Assembly (NCBI GenBank): GCA_030620095.1
Contig: JAUTXW010002462.1
Coordinates: 1-64,000 of the forward strand
Reading direction: 5' to 3'
Length of the DNA stretch: 64,000 bases
Source: Kuschelorhynchus macadamiae
Taxonomy: Eukaryota > Arthropoda > Insecta > Coleoptera > Curculionidae
Positions within the stretch are counted from its first letter, which is position 1. Each line of letters starts with the position of its first letter. The notes under the pieces are model-generated. The model ran no database searches, had not been told where the DNA came from, and saw only the letters and a list, made by a program, of their open reading frames with translations. Below are positions 22,201 to 34,227 of the stretch, piece after piece. The position numbers and the translations under genes were made by a program.

Positions 22201-23527
22201 ATTAGTCAAGACCATCTTGAAATATTTTTTTCATCCATAAGATCAAGGGGTGGTTGGAATAATAATCCTACCTGTAGACAATTTACGGCTGCTTACACGA
22301 CTTTTAGTCCGAGCAGAAATTCGTGAAGGGGGAATGGGGAATTGTATTCCCTTAGATGACATACCTATACTAGTGGGAGCAAGCAGGTTTGAAAAACCAG
22401 AACTCAATATTGCACCACCTGATTTTCTCCCAGAGGTATCTGAAAAGTATCCAATGTTGCAAAGCATTTGGGAAGATCATGAATATATAATGAATACCCA
22501 TGTAATTAGTAAATGTTCAAAAGAAATTATAATTTATATAGCGGGTTTTGTATCACGTAGGTTACAATCATTAATTAAATGTGAAATGTGCATACAATCT
22601 TTAATTGGGGAAAAAGAAAATTATTTAAACTCCTTAATTTCCCAAAAAAATTGAGGTGGATTAACATATCCCTCTAAAGACGTAATAGAAATTTGTAAAT
22701 TAAGCGAACATTTTTTGCAAATTTATGAGCACGATATCAAAAAGAAGAAGTATCTTAAAAAGCAAAATTATGTTTAACTGCATACAATTTTTTTATATTT
22801 TAATTATTTATTTAATTATTTAATTATTTAAAAGAACATGCATCAGAAGGTACTACAAACCACTTATATTTTTTGATGGAATCTATCATTTTACAGTATT
22901 TAAATATTTGTTTGCATTTTATAAGTAAAAGGCAATCTGAAGTAGTAGATCCCATCAGAAGTCAATATACCAAGCTAATTTTGTTTAAGGGACAATAACA
23001 TTTATTGTATTGGTTTAGCTTTAGTATTTATAATAATGTATATAATTTTTTTAGTTTTAAGTTTTTTGTAATTGTATTTAGTATGTAGAAACCTTGTAAA
23101 ATATTTCAGCTATATGAAATTAAATATAACGTAATTAAATTATATACCTAGTTTTATTTCAGTATTAAGAAGGTCCATAAATACATAAAAAGCAGAATAG
23201 CGAAATACTAATTTTTCCAAGATAATTTACATTACAAAAATTTAAATAAAACAGGCGCTCGGTAAAAGTTTAAGCAGATTTTAATTTTGCACATGGTTTT
23301 CATTTTGATAGAAAATAAATTGCATTTTCGTCTAAAGTCCTCTTACTTATCACCTCTTTTCATATATGCGTCGGTGAACCAAAACGCTAAATAAGTTACA
23401 TCACAAAAAATGTACATTTATTTCTAATATCAATCATGTAATACGCCACTGAGCAAACATGCGTGGTGCCAGTTGGCCTTCAGTAAAACAGCTGGCGTTA
23501 TCCGTCCCCTCTCTTTCCTTTTCTAAG
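19239..23527 (+). mobile_element. P-superfamily DNA transposon
   Basis: Imperfect terminal inverted repeats of about 34 bp start CTTAGACAAGGAAAGAGAG on the left and CTTAGAAAAGGAAAGAGAG on the inverted right. The 8-bp duplication GGAAAAAC lies at 19231-19238 and 23528-23535, and the corresponding sequence in Sailor copy 3 (near 53980) has it once. Duplication length and the THAP transposase fit P elements. The 750 bp after the gene are AT-rich and noncoding. Confidence 0.93.
19417..22777 (+). pseudogene. P-like transposase with THAP domain
   Basis: Three exons can be read: 19417-19487, 19910-20111 and 20668-22777. Exons 1 and 2 build the THAP DNA-binding domain: C-C-A-Y-N-C, then F-P-T-N, W, C-S-K-H-F and the A-V-P-T-I-F box. 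Exon 3 starts with a basic coiled-coil region, then the RNase H-like core: L-V-I-D-E-I-S (Asp), L-T-F-D-G-A-P-S-N (Asp), Y-D-P-C-H-M-L-K-L and S-Q-D-H-L-E-I-F-F (Glu), followed by G-G-W-N-N-N-P. Lesions: the first donor site reads ATGAG where GTGAG is expected, TAA at 22150-22152 before the catalytic Glu, a one-base shift near 22298, and TGA at 22652-22654. The intron phases join cleanly, which supports the model. Length is close to P/THAP9 proteins. Confidence 0.88.
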
Positions 23528-25085
23528 GGAAAAACAATTCGAAGCGGTGCACGTGAAGTTATTGCGAGCGTTATAGAGGCCTGTACTAGAGAAGCTGAAA
23601 ATAATAGTTTGATTATTCCAATTCAAAATCGAACACAACGCACTGCATTTTACACTGGTGTTTCGGAAAGTAGTGTAAGAAAAATTCAAAGAGAACATAA
23701 TGATCGATCATGTTCTACTTCACCTTTAAAATCTACTGGTAAAAAAAGACCCCGATTATCATACAAAGGTAAAATTGACGATGGTGATTTTCAAGTAACT
23801 CGATGAACAATAGAGGATTTGTATATAAACTTGAAGAAGGTTCCGACCTGCAAACCCCGACTTCGTGCCGTGGTGTAAAGAACAAAATAGATTTTCCGTA
23901 CGGGTATAAAACCTTAAATCGGCTTTTACGATCAAATGGTTTTGTTTGGCGCAAGTGCCAAAATAAACGAAAATTGCTTATTGAGATACCAAATATTTTT
24001 CAGTGACGGGTGAAATACCCATCAACTGTAAGGCAATATAGGCAAGAAGGACACAATATTGTGTATCTAGACGAAACCTGGGTAGATAACGATATGACAG
24101 TGAACAAATGCTGGCAAAGTGATAGTGTTACAGGTGTTGTTCAGGGAATCCGCTCTAGTAGTCGCTTTATTATTGTTCATGCTGGTTCAGAAGCCGGATT
24201 TGTTCCAGGTGCTGCTTTAGTTTTTCGCTCGGGACTAACAACTGGAGACTATCATGGACAGAAGAATAGAGATAATTTTGAAAAGTGGTTGCTCGAGAAG
24301 CATCTACCTAACATTCCTCCCAAATCAGTCGTGGTAATGAATAATGCGTCTTATCATTTTCACGTAGAAGATAAAGTGTTAACTAAATACTCTACAAAAG
24401 CTCATATATTATCGTGGCTTAAATCGAACAATCTTGTATGTGATCCAACATGGAGAAAATATTAATTATATGAAGTAATATCAGCCAACAAGCCTTGAGA
24501 AAAAAATTATAAAATTGACGGTCTTTTACGTAACCTCGGTCATACACCTTTAAGGCTGCCTCCATACATGTGCGACCTCAACCCTATTGAACTTGCATGG
24601 GCAGGAGTAAAAAAATATATTCGAGAGCGCAACACCGGTGAACTTTCAATTAAAGATTTAAATAAAATAACATTAAAAGCGATTGACTCAATATCGGCTG
24701 AAAATTGGAAAACGTATGTTAAACATGTTCGTAATTAAAGATAAAAACTGGGAAGTAGATGGCAAAATTAAAACGTTTATTGATGATTTAGTTATCATAC
24801 TGGGATCTTCAAGTAGTGACGATGAAACCTTATTATTTTCAGAGAAAAACAACGATTTAGAAGGAATCGAACCCTTAGAAGCACAGCCGTCAACCTCAAA
24901 AATGGCTTAGTTTTTTTTCATATATTTTGTAAAATTGTTCATAAAGTAGCTGTCAATAAACTGCTTCAAAATAATTAATTTTCTGTTCAAACCGGTTGTC
25001 AAAAAATATCTAATATTGCAATTAATATTTGAAAAACTACAGAACTCATATTTTTCCAAAATTAACACATCAATGTAGATATTTT

Positions 25086-25795
25086 CACTGATTCTAGTGA
25101 ACAAGATTTATCAAAATTATAACTTATGCAGTTTGACTTTGGGCTATTCGGGTATGCCAAAAGTCACCGTTTGTCTCCGTCTGTCATATTGCTTTGAACA
25201 GGGGGCGTCATTGTAAAGTACTATACAGGGCGTTTCCTAATTGCGTGTTAATGTTAAAGGGGAGTGATTCTTGGACCGTTTTAAAAAAAAAGTTTAATAT
25301 GAACCTAAAAGTCTTAACTTGGAGAAACATTTTAATTCTGATGCTATTATAGATAAATAACTGTGCGGAGTTTGATAAACGACTTTTATGCATAAAAGGG
25401 CATTTTTTATTAACAATCAATTTTTGAAATTTCTACCAGTGGCGTGCATATGTAATTAACATGGGTAAATCCGTATGCTCCATAATGCATAGAAGACGTT
25501 TATCAAATTTCATGCAGTTATCTACAATAGCATCATAATTGGGATGAAAACAAATGTTTTCTTTTTAAACTTTACCATCCTGTATCTTAAAAGTTAAGAC
25601 TTCTAGGACATAAAAACACCCCTTTTAACATCAGCACGCAATTAGGAAACGCCTTGTATAGTACTTCACAATGACGGCCCCTGTATAAAGTAATATGACA
25701 AACGGAGACAGACGGCCACTTTTGGCATACCCGAGTAGCCCAAAGTCGACCTGCATAAATTAAAATTTTGATAAATCTCGTTCACTGGATCTGAT
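25086..25795. repeat. Foldback inside Sailor copy 2
   Basis: Arms of about 310-330 bp, roughly 25086-25400 and 25460-25795, are inverted copies. For example 'gggctattcgggtatgcc' near 25141 returns inverted near 25720. The same structure is in copies 1 and 3, downstream of the transposase stop. Confidence 0.85.
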
Positions 25796-26370
25796 GCTGG
25801 CTGCCCGTGTAAAAGTTGTAAATCGTGTATCACTATACTGGGTGGTCCAATAATAGTGGACGTAGGCAGTATCCTGGGAACCGTTAACGACAGAACTCAA
25901 GAAAAAATATATTTATAGGTAAATCGATCAAGAAAAATCAAAACAAAAGGGATATAGAAGTGCGGTATACGAAAGAAAACAGACAAATATAGATAAAAGT
26001 TCATTAAGCATAGTTACATTTTTTAATTATCTGAAGTGCGTATAGTCAAAAAGGAGTGCCATATTATTTAAAGAACGACGGGACGCATATTTACGCATCC
26101 TCACATATGACGGCACCATGGTGCTGAAAACTGTGAGCCTTTGTGAGCAATAATTGTCCTACAAAAGCTCACTGATTTCGGCACCTACGGCGGATTGTTA
26201 AGTTTTTAACACTTCCAGATGCAATAAAGAGCCACAGAAGAAAATAATGAAACCACCATCATGTTGAAATAATTATTTATTTATTTGTTTGAAATATTTA
26301 TTACTGATATATATTTTTTTGTACTCGTATACATACATAAATACACACAACAACATATTATGTAGTCCAA

Positions 26371-29300
26371 CTAATGGCTTACACCGTGGCCTTTAGCATT
26401 ACGCCGATTAAGATTTATGTTTTGGGAAAGATTGTGAGATCTTTTTATTCTTTTATTTTTTGTTTCCTCTTTTGAGGGTCTCCCAGACTGAATTCTACGC
26501 GATCCGCAGGTTAATGTTCTCTGGCTATTTCTTCTACTAATGGAAGTTGGCTGTACAAGTATTTTTATTCCACTTGAATTTTTTTGTTTTGACAACAATA
26601 AACAAAAGTCGAAAAATGCTGAAGGGGTCACTAATTGATCCATCTTTTTATTGAATATGTTTAGCATTTTCCCCATATGTTTGCTGGGATTATTTTTAAC
26701 CATATTAATAAAGGAGTTTGTAGTATTCTCTAATTTCACAATTTCTTCATTGCAATTGTTATCTACAGAAGAGGGCTGAGTTTCCATACAAATGATTCCT
26801 TCTTTAAAAAACTGTTCATCTGTCTGTTGCTGTAACGTCTTTGAAACACTTGAGGCTTCACTTGTAAAACCACTGGATTCAGTCATATTTTGAAAAAATT
26901 ATTCATCGATTTCTTTACCCTCACTTAGTTTTGCTAAACATATTCGATCTTCAAAAGAGAGCATAGGTGAGGTTTTTAAATATATTTTTTCATGTAGTTC
27001 CACGGCACACATATGTTTACAGAATGCACCTCCTTGACCTGCTGGGCAGTCACACATCTCGATATCGGTATACACTACATATACAAATGTATTATCAGAC
27101 GAAGTTACGTGAAATGTGCAAATATCTAATTTGTTGACCTGTAAAGTCTTTGCTTTTATACAAAATTGTTTATGAAGCAAATCTAGATTAGTTTTGCGAC
27201 TTAGTGCATAGTTCTTAAGCGTCTAATATAATGTTTTTCAAGTTGGTTTGATACAAAATCGATAGTAGCTACAGTGTTAAATGATTTGCTGCGCTGAAGG
27301 ACGTTCTCTTTGAAAATTCTTATAGACACTTCCACCATGTTATTTGTATTATGCCCACGAGTGAAATATGATGATCTGTAGCATATACACCATTCGGATT
27401 TTCGTTCCCAGAATTGTGTAAGATGTTTTTGTAATAGCGGATATTTCAAAACAAGGTGATGTGACAAAAACTCTTTCATCAATTCTTCACAAGCAGTAAC
27501 ATCTCTTTCAAAAACGATTTGACGAAACATTAACATAATGGACTTCCGATGCTTATTTTCAATACCATGATTAGTATCCCAAAGCCACCGCCACATCGCC
27601 TGGCATACGTGAAAAGAACATAATAATAATTTTGATGTAGGAAAGACTTTAGTTAAGGCATTACGTTCGGCAATACTGTCATCTGTCATAATAACAGATG
27701 GACTTTTATTGAAAAAGCCACATTGTCCAATAGCGTCTTTTAACGACATAAAAGCATTAAAGTAACATTCTTCGTTTTGAGAAGTATGAATAACACAGCC
27801 CAGGGGAATGGCGCCGACTTTACTTGCTCCAAACATAAATGTAATATTTGAGCCTGTTTGATCACAAGAGCCTGTTGTGTCTATAAATACGATTTCATTG
27901 CTAAAGATTTCGTGATGTGCACGTTTCATAAGAGGTGTTAGTATACATACTATAAAAGGATCTTCTTTTACTGTAACGTAAACATCGTTTTCCAAATAAT
28001 GAGCTTGTTTACTTTTAATAACATCTATCATACTTGTGCTTGTACGATTGCCAAAATTTTCGGACCTAAAATCACAACAAAAATCACACAAAAAGGTAAT
28101 TTTTATTAAATTATTATTTACCTCCACATATTGTACAAATGATAGATACTTCGTTCTATAGGATTTTTATGGCCATCAGCCAAAACTTTTAAAGCATCAT
28201 TTTCTTCTGGTATTGTGGCTAATAGACAGGTTTCATGATAGGTTTTTTCAGCTGCTGGAGTAAGTCCTTGATTAAAATATTCTATAAATGCTGTTTTGAC
28301 AGCATCATTTATTCTCAAAAAGCTGTAAGCCTCGGCAACATGTATAGCATGGTCATGGTGTGATGCTATCTGAATTTAAAAACAAATTTATATAACGAAC
28401 ATGTTTAAAAGCAAACTTTAATTAAACGTAAAATAATAAAAATAAAATTAAAACATTTTCCAAAATTCCAACTTTTATAATTAATGAAATTTTTAGTAAA
28501 ATAAAAAACAATATAAACTGCCACGCAAAATTAACGAATAACTAAAAATTCTTCCATAAACCTGTATATTATTTTTATTTAACCTATGAACATGATTCAA
28601 AAAACAAAACGTTGAACGTAAATGAGGCTACATTCTGATTTTCATTGATATCTGATAGAGTTACTGTGAAATTCCACAGGGTGTTTTAAAAATTCGACTA
28701 AAAGTCCAAAATGCTGGATGACCCAGTATACAATCTCCAGAATAAAATGGTGGGCAAATAATGCAGTCAACATTGTTAAAAGTGTAGAGTCATATTCCCT
28801 ACCATCCTGCTTTACCGCAAAATCCAATTCTAACTTGTATATTGGGTGCTTCAATATTTTAAACTTTTTGTCGAATTTTTAAAACACCCTGCGGAATTTC
28901 GCAGTAACTCTATCAGATCTCAATGAAAATCAAAATGTAGCCTCATTTACGCTCAACGTTTTGTTTTTTGAATGGTGTTCATAGGTCCATAATTAAAAAC
29001 TATATGCAGGTTTCTAGAATCAGCTGTTTACATTGATTCTTATGGAAGAGTTTATAGTTATGCGTTAATTTTGCGTAGCAGTATACCTATATTTTTACAG
29101 TAAAAAAACAAAAATAAAATTTTGATGTTAATGAATCATTTAAAAGGTTGTCGCAAAAATAGTTTCTAAACAAAACTAATTTCATTGTAATAATCTACCT
29201 TGCGACAAGCTTTTAAATCTGCGTAATGGAAACTGCAGGCAGCCAATAGTTCATTTTAGTTGCCACGACAATCACATTACGATAATAACAAATTACCGTA

Positions 29301-29936
29301 ACATTATATTTTCGATTTGCGAAAATTCCACTTAAATTTTTAACCTAAATACCTATAGATAGCAGCAAACCATAAAATTTAAAATGCGCTAAAGAGGATC
29401 ATCAATTGCATAATTATTATAATATTCATGTTGATCTGTTCAGAATGATGATATTATTATTATTATTTAAAAAATCACACATACACACACTCACACTACC
29501 GAAAATTATAAAATACCGAGGTTATTACTTTTATTGATGTGTTAAAACCTTCTCTTATCAATAAATCCTTTTTTTTTGTGTCCTTGGTGATTTTACGTAT
29601 CTTTACGACCAATGTAGCTTGACAGTTAAAATTTCTATTACGAAGTCGACTACTACTATGTGATTTGTTTCTACTGGAATGTTGACACACGAAGTCCTTG
29701 CGAAAATCAAGTTTTTTTATATTTGGATATGTGTAAGATACTATCCAGTCAGTATGTGTTTCTACCGAATATTTTTTTATCCAATTTCTGCATTCGGTTT
29801 CATAGTCGTCGGAAAATTTAGTTATTACTTCCGCAGTATATTTATCTTCATTGATAACTTTATTTAATATGATCTTACACGCTGGATCAACACGTTTTAA
29901 AAGAGACTGTATATTTTTTGCAAATGCCTCTTCCAT
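26371..29936 (-). pseudogene. MULE transposase with N-terminal zinc-binding domain and SWIM finger
   Basis: Exons fit at 29936-29517, 28369-28122 and 28065-26371, with GT-AG borders and matching phases. Exon 1 carries F-V-C-Q-H and F-N-C-Q-A-T; exon 2 begins with H-H-D-H, completing a GCM/FLYWCH-like zinc site. The MULE core has F-I-D-T-T-G (first Asp), I-M-T-D-D-S (second), C-S-F-H-V-C, and H-N-T-N-N-M-V-E (catalytic Glu region). The SWIM finger C-D-C...C-K-H lies near 27050-27005. Damage: a frameshift near 27210 between core and SWIM, and TAA at 26901-26899, after which the same frame continues to 26371. Exon 3 resumes in frame R-S-E-N-F-G, supporting the splice model. Confidence 0.88.
28518..29081. 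mobile_element. Foldback MITE in the MULE intron
   Basis: The ends CTGCCACGCAAAATTAACG and CTGCTACGCAAAATTAACG (inverted) are followed by arms matching over about 200 bp, including 'gaggctacattctgatttt' near 28624 and its inverse near 28940. About 560 bp, no coding capacity. It lies in the first intron of the MULE gene. The target duplication is unclear. Confidence 0.8.
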
Positions 29937-32936
29937 TACGACAGCGACGTATAAATAACAAACACGTGCGTCACTCTCTGACAGTGCATAAATACTGGCA
30001 AGGAAAAAACGTGCGGAAATGCCGAACCCGAAGAAATTTCGGTTACTATCTTTCTAAAAACATAAACATTGCGATAAATTAAATAATGCGCATAGGTGCC
30101 GAAATCAGTGAGCTTTTGTAGCGTAATTATTGTTTACAGACGGTCACAGGTTTCAGCACCCTGGTGCCATCGTACGTGAGGATGTGTAAATATGCCGACG
30201 GGACACCACTGGTTTAAAGAGATTTCTTGATCGACCTTCCTAGACCGATTGACTCCGTCCAGTTTTCTTTCGTGTCCCGCACTTTACCTCACAGTATAAG
30301 GTCGATCGTACGACGATGCCAAGCCTAGCCAGGAACACCAATGTTTACACCAATTTATATTACGGTGAATATGTTTAAACCTGATGCAATAAAATTTTTC
30401 GTACAAAGAATAGTAATGTTTTTTCAGTATTAGTTTCAAAGCAGTATAAAGAAATTACTTTTATTGCAAAATAGTAAATTACAAGCTAAAATACCCAAAG
30501 CCTCAGATCAGATTATACCAGTAACAAGAGTTTTAGTTAGATATGGCAACCCTGATCGACAACTCCACGTATTAGACAATCCCACGTCGTATTAGACCAT
30601 CCCACTTTCGTTGACCAGGGATACTTATAGTAAAAAAGTATAATAGTCTACAGTAAAGATTGTAACAGGGTCACGTCACCGGCGTGGCTTAAAAACCAAT
30701 GGCGGGTCGTGGAACTATAATAAACTTAAACATTAAAGAAATTAATTTGCTAAAAAATATTTTAACCCAGAAATTAATTCAATTAAAATTTTCATTAAGT
30801 ACCAAGCCTTTCTTAGCTTTACTACTGCATGTGTTTTGATGTATTATTGTGTTATTGTTTGCCTGACTTCAAGAACCAGCGTTCTAAAGTGCGTTGATAT
30901 TAGAAGAACATCGATCTTTTAAATATTTAATAAATAAGTTTTATTTACTTTATCTTGGACATTGCGAAACTAGGAGCTTTAGTTGACCTAACTATGGCGC
31001 GGCAGTCTGAGTTTGTAAAGAAATGGCCGTTTAAGTCTGGAATTGTCTTTTAATCACTAAGTAAACAGCTAGATTTGCTACCTATTGATGGACCAATCCG
31101 GTTCAGTATAATAGAACGTTTATTTCATGAGGGGTCATGTGAGAATACTCGGAAGCAAAATAAAACAAGATAGACTCTGAGGTGATTTTTTTGACGATTA
31201 AAATAGTTTTTCCTACCAGAGAATTAAAATGATTATAGAATATGTCTATACTATATTAAAATAGTCAAAGGTCGTCTCACGCTCAAAAAAACGTACTACG
31301 ATTTCGAAAATCACTAGATTTTGGATGAAATCTAGGGAAATAATAAAGTTTCGGATGATTTAGGGCCTTTTTTTGATTTTCACTCGAGTTGAGCCAATTT
31401 TTTATATAAGTGTCGTGAGGTAAAGAAATTTAAATGGTGATTCTTTGGGTAATTAAAAGTAAAATTTTGTTCGTAAATATGTTCTAAGCTGTTTAGAATT
31501 TAAGATTTAGGATACAGAAAATTTAAAAATCTTTTATTTTTTAAATTGAACTATTGACATGGAATAACAACATTGCAAATGGCTATTCTATTTTTATCTT
31601 ATAACGCTGGTAAGGAAAAAGCGATTCTTACTTTTCTCGCAAGGGGAAAGTATTTTAGTTGCAAAAAAAACAAGTTTTGATTAAAAATTAAAGGTCATAT
31701 GATGACGACGTAAGACGCAATAACATTTTGGTAAAAATCCAATATGGCAGAACAAAAAGGCGGCCTATTGAAATGTTAAAAAAATATTACTAAAAAACTA
31801 CTTATACATTTTATCCAAATTTTTTCACAAAAATTAGGTGTGACATGACAATTAACTGATAAGTATTACTACAAATCCAAAATGGCGGCCTAATAAAATG
31901 TTATAAAGGGCAATGCAGAAAACTACTGCATCGATTATGTTCAAATTTTGCTCAAAAATCAAATATTATATAGGGTTGAACTGGTAAAAATGTTGAGACA
32001 AATTCAAAATGGGGGAACAAAACGGTGGCCAAATTAAATGTTTAAAAATATCTGAAAAAAGTACTTATCGGATTGATTGATTGATGACATCCCTATTTGA
32101 ATGAATTGCTCACTTAATATCGATTTTTAATCAAATCTGTAAAAAATGATAAAATTCGCTCTCAGTCTAGGCATTCCTACTCTCATTTTTTAAATATTTA
32201 CTAAAAATGTATGATATGTATTCTCAAATACCCCCAGATGCCTACTTTCTTTCAGCCAAATCTGTACAAATGTTAAAATTCCGCCGATATGTTGACATTT
32301 CGATATTGAATTTTTAAAATGTTGACAAAAATTCACGATGTGCAGTCTTAAATACCCCTAAATGCCGAATTTTAATCAAATCTACAAAAATTTTAAAATT
32401 GGTCTGCTGTGTTGGTGCCGCCATTTTTAATTCTCAAATATTGACTAAAATTTCATAAGTTTCATTATAAAATACTTCTAGATACTGATATTTCAGCCGA
32501 ATGTGTACAGGGTGTTCCAGCGAGGACTGAACAGGGACCTATTTTCGACCTTCCTTGTATTTTGGAAAAATTCAAAATAGCCAATCGATGTATTTTTTCT
32601 TGTAGAATCCAAAAATGTCATCGAAAAAATATTTGAACCAGAAACAAAAGAGTTACGCTATGCATCAGGTGTTTTTTAAATGGAATGTATCGTTTTTTAT
32701 ACGATTTTTGGAAAGAGTGATTTTTTTTATGTCCGTTCTGATTAAAAGATTTGATTTTGCGATAGCTGTTTATATTACATTTTAATGTTTTACAAACTAA
32801 AATTTTAGCTTCACCTGTTTAAAATATACGATAGGTTGGTATAGGTGATCAAGGTAAAATGACATTTGAATGCTTTGTCAATAAAAATTGACATTATTTT
32901 AATTATTGTCGAAGTCTTCACCTAAAAAATATATAT

Positions 32937-33119
32937 TTGACTCTGATCGAAATGAAATACTCTTTGGACGAGAGACTACAGATTGTTACGCTATTTTACA
33001 AGTGCCAAGAAAATGCAAGAGAAGCAAGAAGATTTATTGCAAATTTTCATAGAAATATATCCATCAATACCTATTTGAGGATAATAAAACTTTACATGAT
33101 AGAAAAAGAAATTCAATAA
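32937..33119 (+). pseudogene. Inverted duplicate of the transposase N-terminus in the left TIR
   Basis: This stretch repeats the first ~45 codons of the transposase (M-K-Y-S-L-D-E-R-L) on the opposite strand, then runs into a stop after a sequence shared with copy C at the same junction. It would encode only a helix-turn-helix peptide of about 55 residues if expressed. No evidence of expression. Confidence 0.7.
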
Positions 33120-33150
33120 AAAATAATTATTAAATAATAAAATAAAATTA

Positions 33151-34227
33151 CTAATAACATAAGTTTTCAATGTGACCGCCGTTTTTCTCGAAACAACATC
33201 GATAACCCCTTTGTAGCCTTTCTAAACTGTTACAATATGATTTTCCTGGTTAAAGCGGTTTATTTCATCGACAATTTTTCCCATGATCTATTGAATATTT
33301 TCGTTTCGTTGTCTGTATACGACGTTCTTCAAATGGCCCCATAGAAATGTATCCAAAACTGAGAGGTCGGGGCTATTGGGCGGCCAAGCATATGTTCCAT
33401 TTCGCCCTATCCATTCGTTATGGCGCCGATTTAAAAATTGAACCACATCATGCACGGCATGAGAAGGCGCCCCATCATGTTGCCAAATTAAATTCTGGTA
33501 TTCTGCCAATGCTGTCTTCTAAAAAATTTTCAATTTCGTTTTCTAAAAACTCATAATATCTGTGCCCATTTAAAGTCCCGTTAAAAAATATTGGTCCCAA
33601 AATTTTATTGTTTTTTATCCCACACCAAACATGAATAGAATTCCTCCCTTGGAATTTAATAGTCTGGAACTTTTTTGGATTTTCAACGGCCCAGTGGTGA
33701 CTATTATGTCTGTTGAATAGTCCCGATGTTGTGAAAGTAGCTTCGTCGGTCCACACAATATTTTTGAATAAATCAGGGTCTTCGTTTTCTTGCCGAATTA
33801 CCATTTGAGAAACAAATTGGAAGCGAAGTTCTTTTTGTGCCGGTGTTAGGTGCTGAAGTGGAAGGATACGAAAAGGCCTAAATTTATGAATTTTCAGAGT
33901 CCTGTGAACAGTCCCTCGGGTAACTCTTCTGCGCCTTACACCGCCACCGTACTGAACTTCCCGAACTACATCCGAAATAGATTTGGTTGGATTAACTTGA
34001 AAATAATTTATAATGGCCTGGTCTCGATTTCTTCTTCTTTGTATATTTCTTTTTCTATCATGTAAAGTTTAATTTTCCTCAAATAGGTTTTTTATCCTTA
34101 GAATTGTATTGATGGATATATTTCTATGAAAATTTGCAATAAATCTTCTTCTTGCTTCTCTTGCATTTTCTTGGCACTTGTAAAATAGCATAACAATCTG
34201 TAGTCTCTCGTCCAAAGAGTATTTCAT
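33151..34227 (-). pseudogene. mariner-type transposase (DDxD), copy A
   Basis: Starts M-K-Y-S-L-D-E-R-L-Q-I-V at 34227 with an HTH. A TAA near 34069 replaces a Lys codon present in copy C. The second HTH region (V-T-R-G-T-V-H-R-T-L) follows, then I-V-W-T-D-E-A-T-F (first Asp), V-W-C-G-I, W-Q-H-D-G-A-P-S-H (second) and S-P-D-L-S-V-L-D (third). I count 40 residues between second and third Asp. A two-base loss near 33520 shifts the frame before the second Asp. It ends G-G-H-I-E-N-L-C-Y at TAG 33153-33151. Confidence 0.87.

Larger units (their letters stand above)
19216..24910 (+). pseudogene. Sailor-like transposase (IS630-Tc1-mariner superfamily), interrupted by a P-like element
   Basis: DDE transposase of about 465 codons once the 4.3-kb insertion after codon 8 is ignored. 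After M-A-S-K-R-G-K the frame resumes at 23536 with S-G-A-R-E-V-I, a helix-turn-helix region, then Y-L-D-E-T-W-V-D-N-D (first Asp intact, near 24070). The second block reads V-V-V-M-N-N-A-S-Y-H: the catalytic Asp is Asn. The third block is C-D-L-N-P-I-E-L-A-W near 24580. I count 82 residues between the second position and the Glu, matching the spacing that names the DD82E/Sailor group. Stops at about 23804, 24004, 24463 and 24495 and a one-base loss near 24735 complete the damage. The C-terminus is acidic and Ser-rich. Confidence 0.85.
26085..30195. mobile_element. Mutator-like element (MULE)
   Basis: Terminal inverted repeats of about 110 bp start GCATATTTACGCATCCTCAC on the left and GCATATTTACACATCCTCAC on the inverted right. 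The 9-bp duplication CGACGGGAC is at 26076-26084 and 30196-30204. It encodes a MULE transposase with a SWIM finger on the minus strand and contains a foldback MITE at 28518-29081 inside an intron. Confidence 0.93.
18896..30284 (+). mobile_element. Sailor-like (DD82E) DNA transposon copy 2, with nested elements
   Basis: Ends are AAGTGCGGGACACGAAAG and its inverse, flanked by TA at 18894-18895 and 30285-30286. R copy B has the uninterrupted site, with the single TA at 49955-49956. Contents in order: ~320 bp leader, transposase gene, internal foldback, 3' tract. A P-like element (19239-23527) interrupts the gene and a MULE (26085-30195) interrupts the 3' tract. Without these two, the element is about 3.0 kb. 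Confidence 0.92.
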
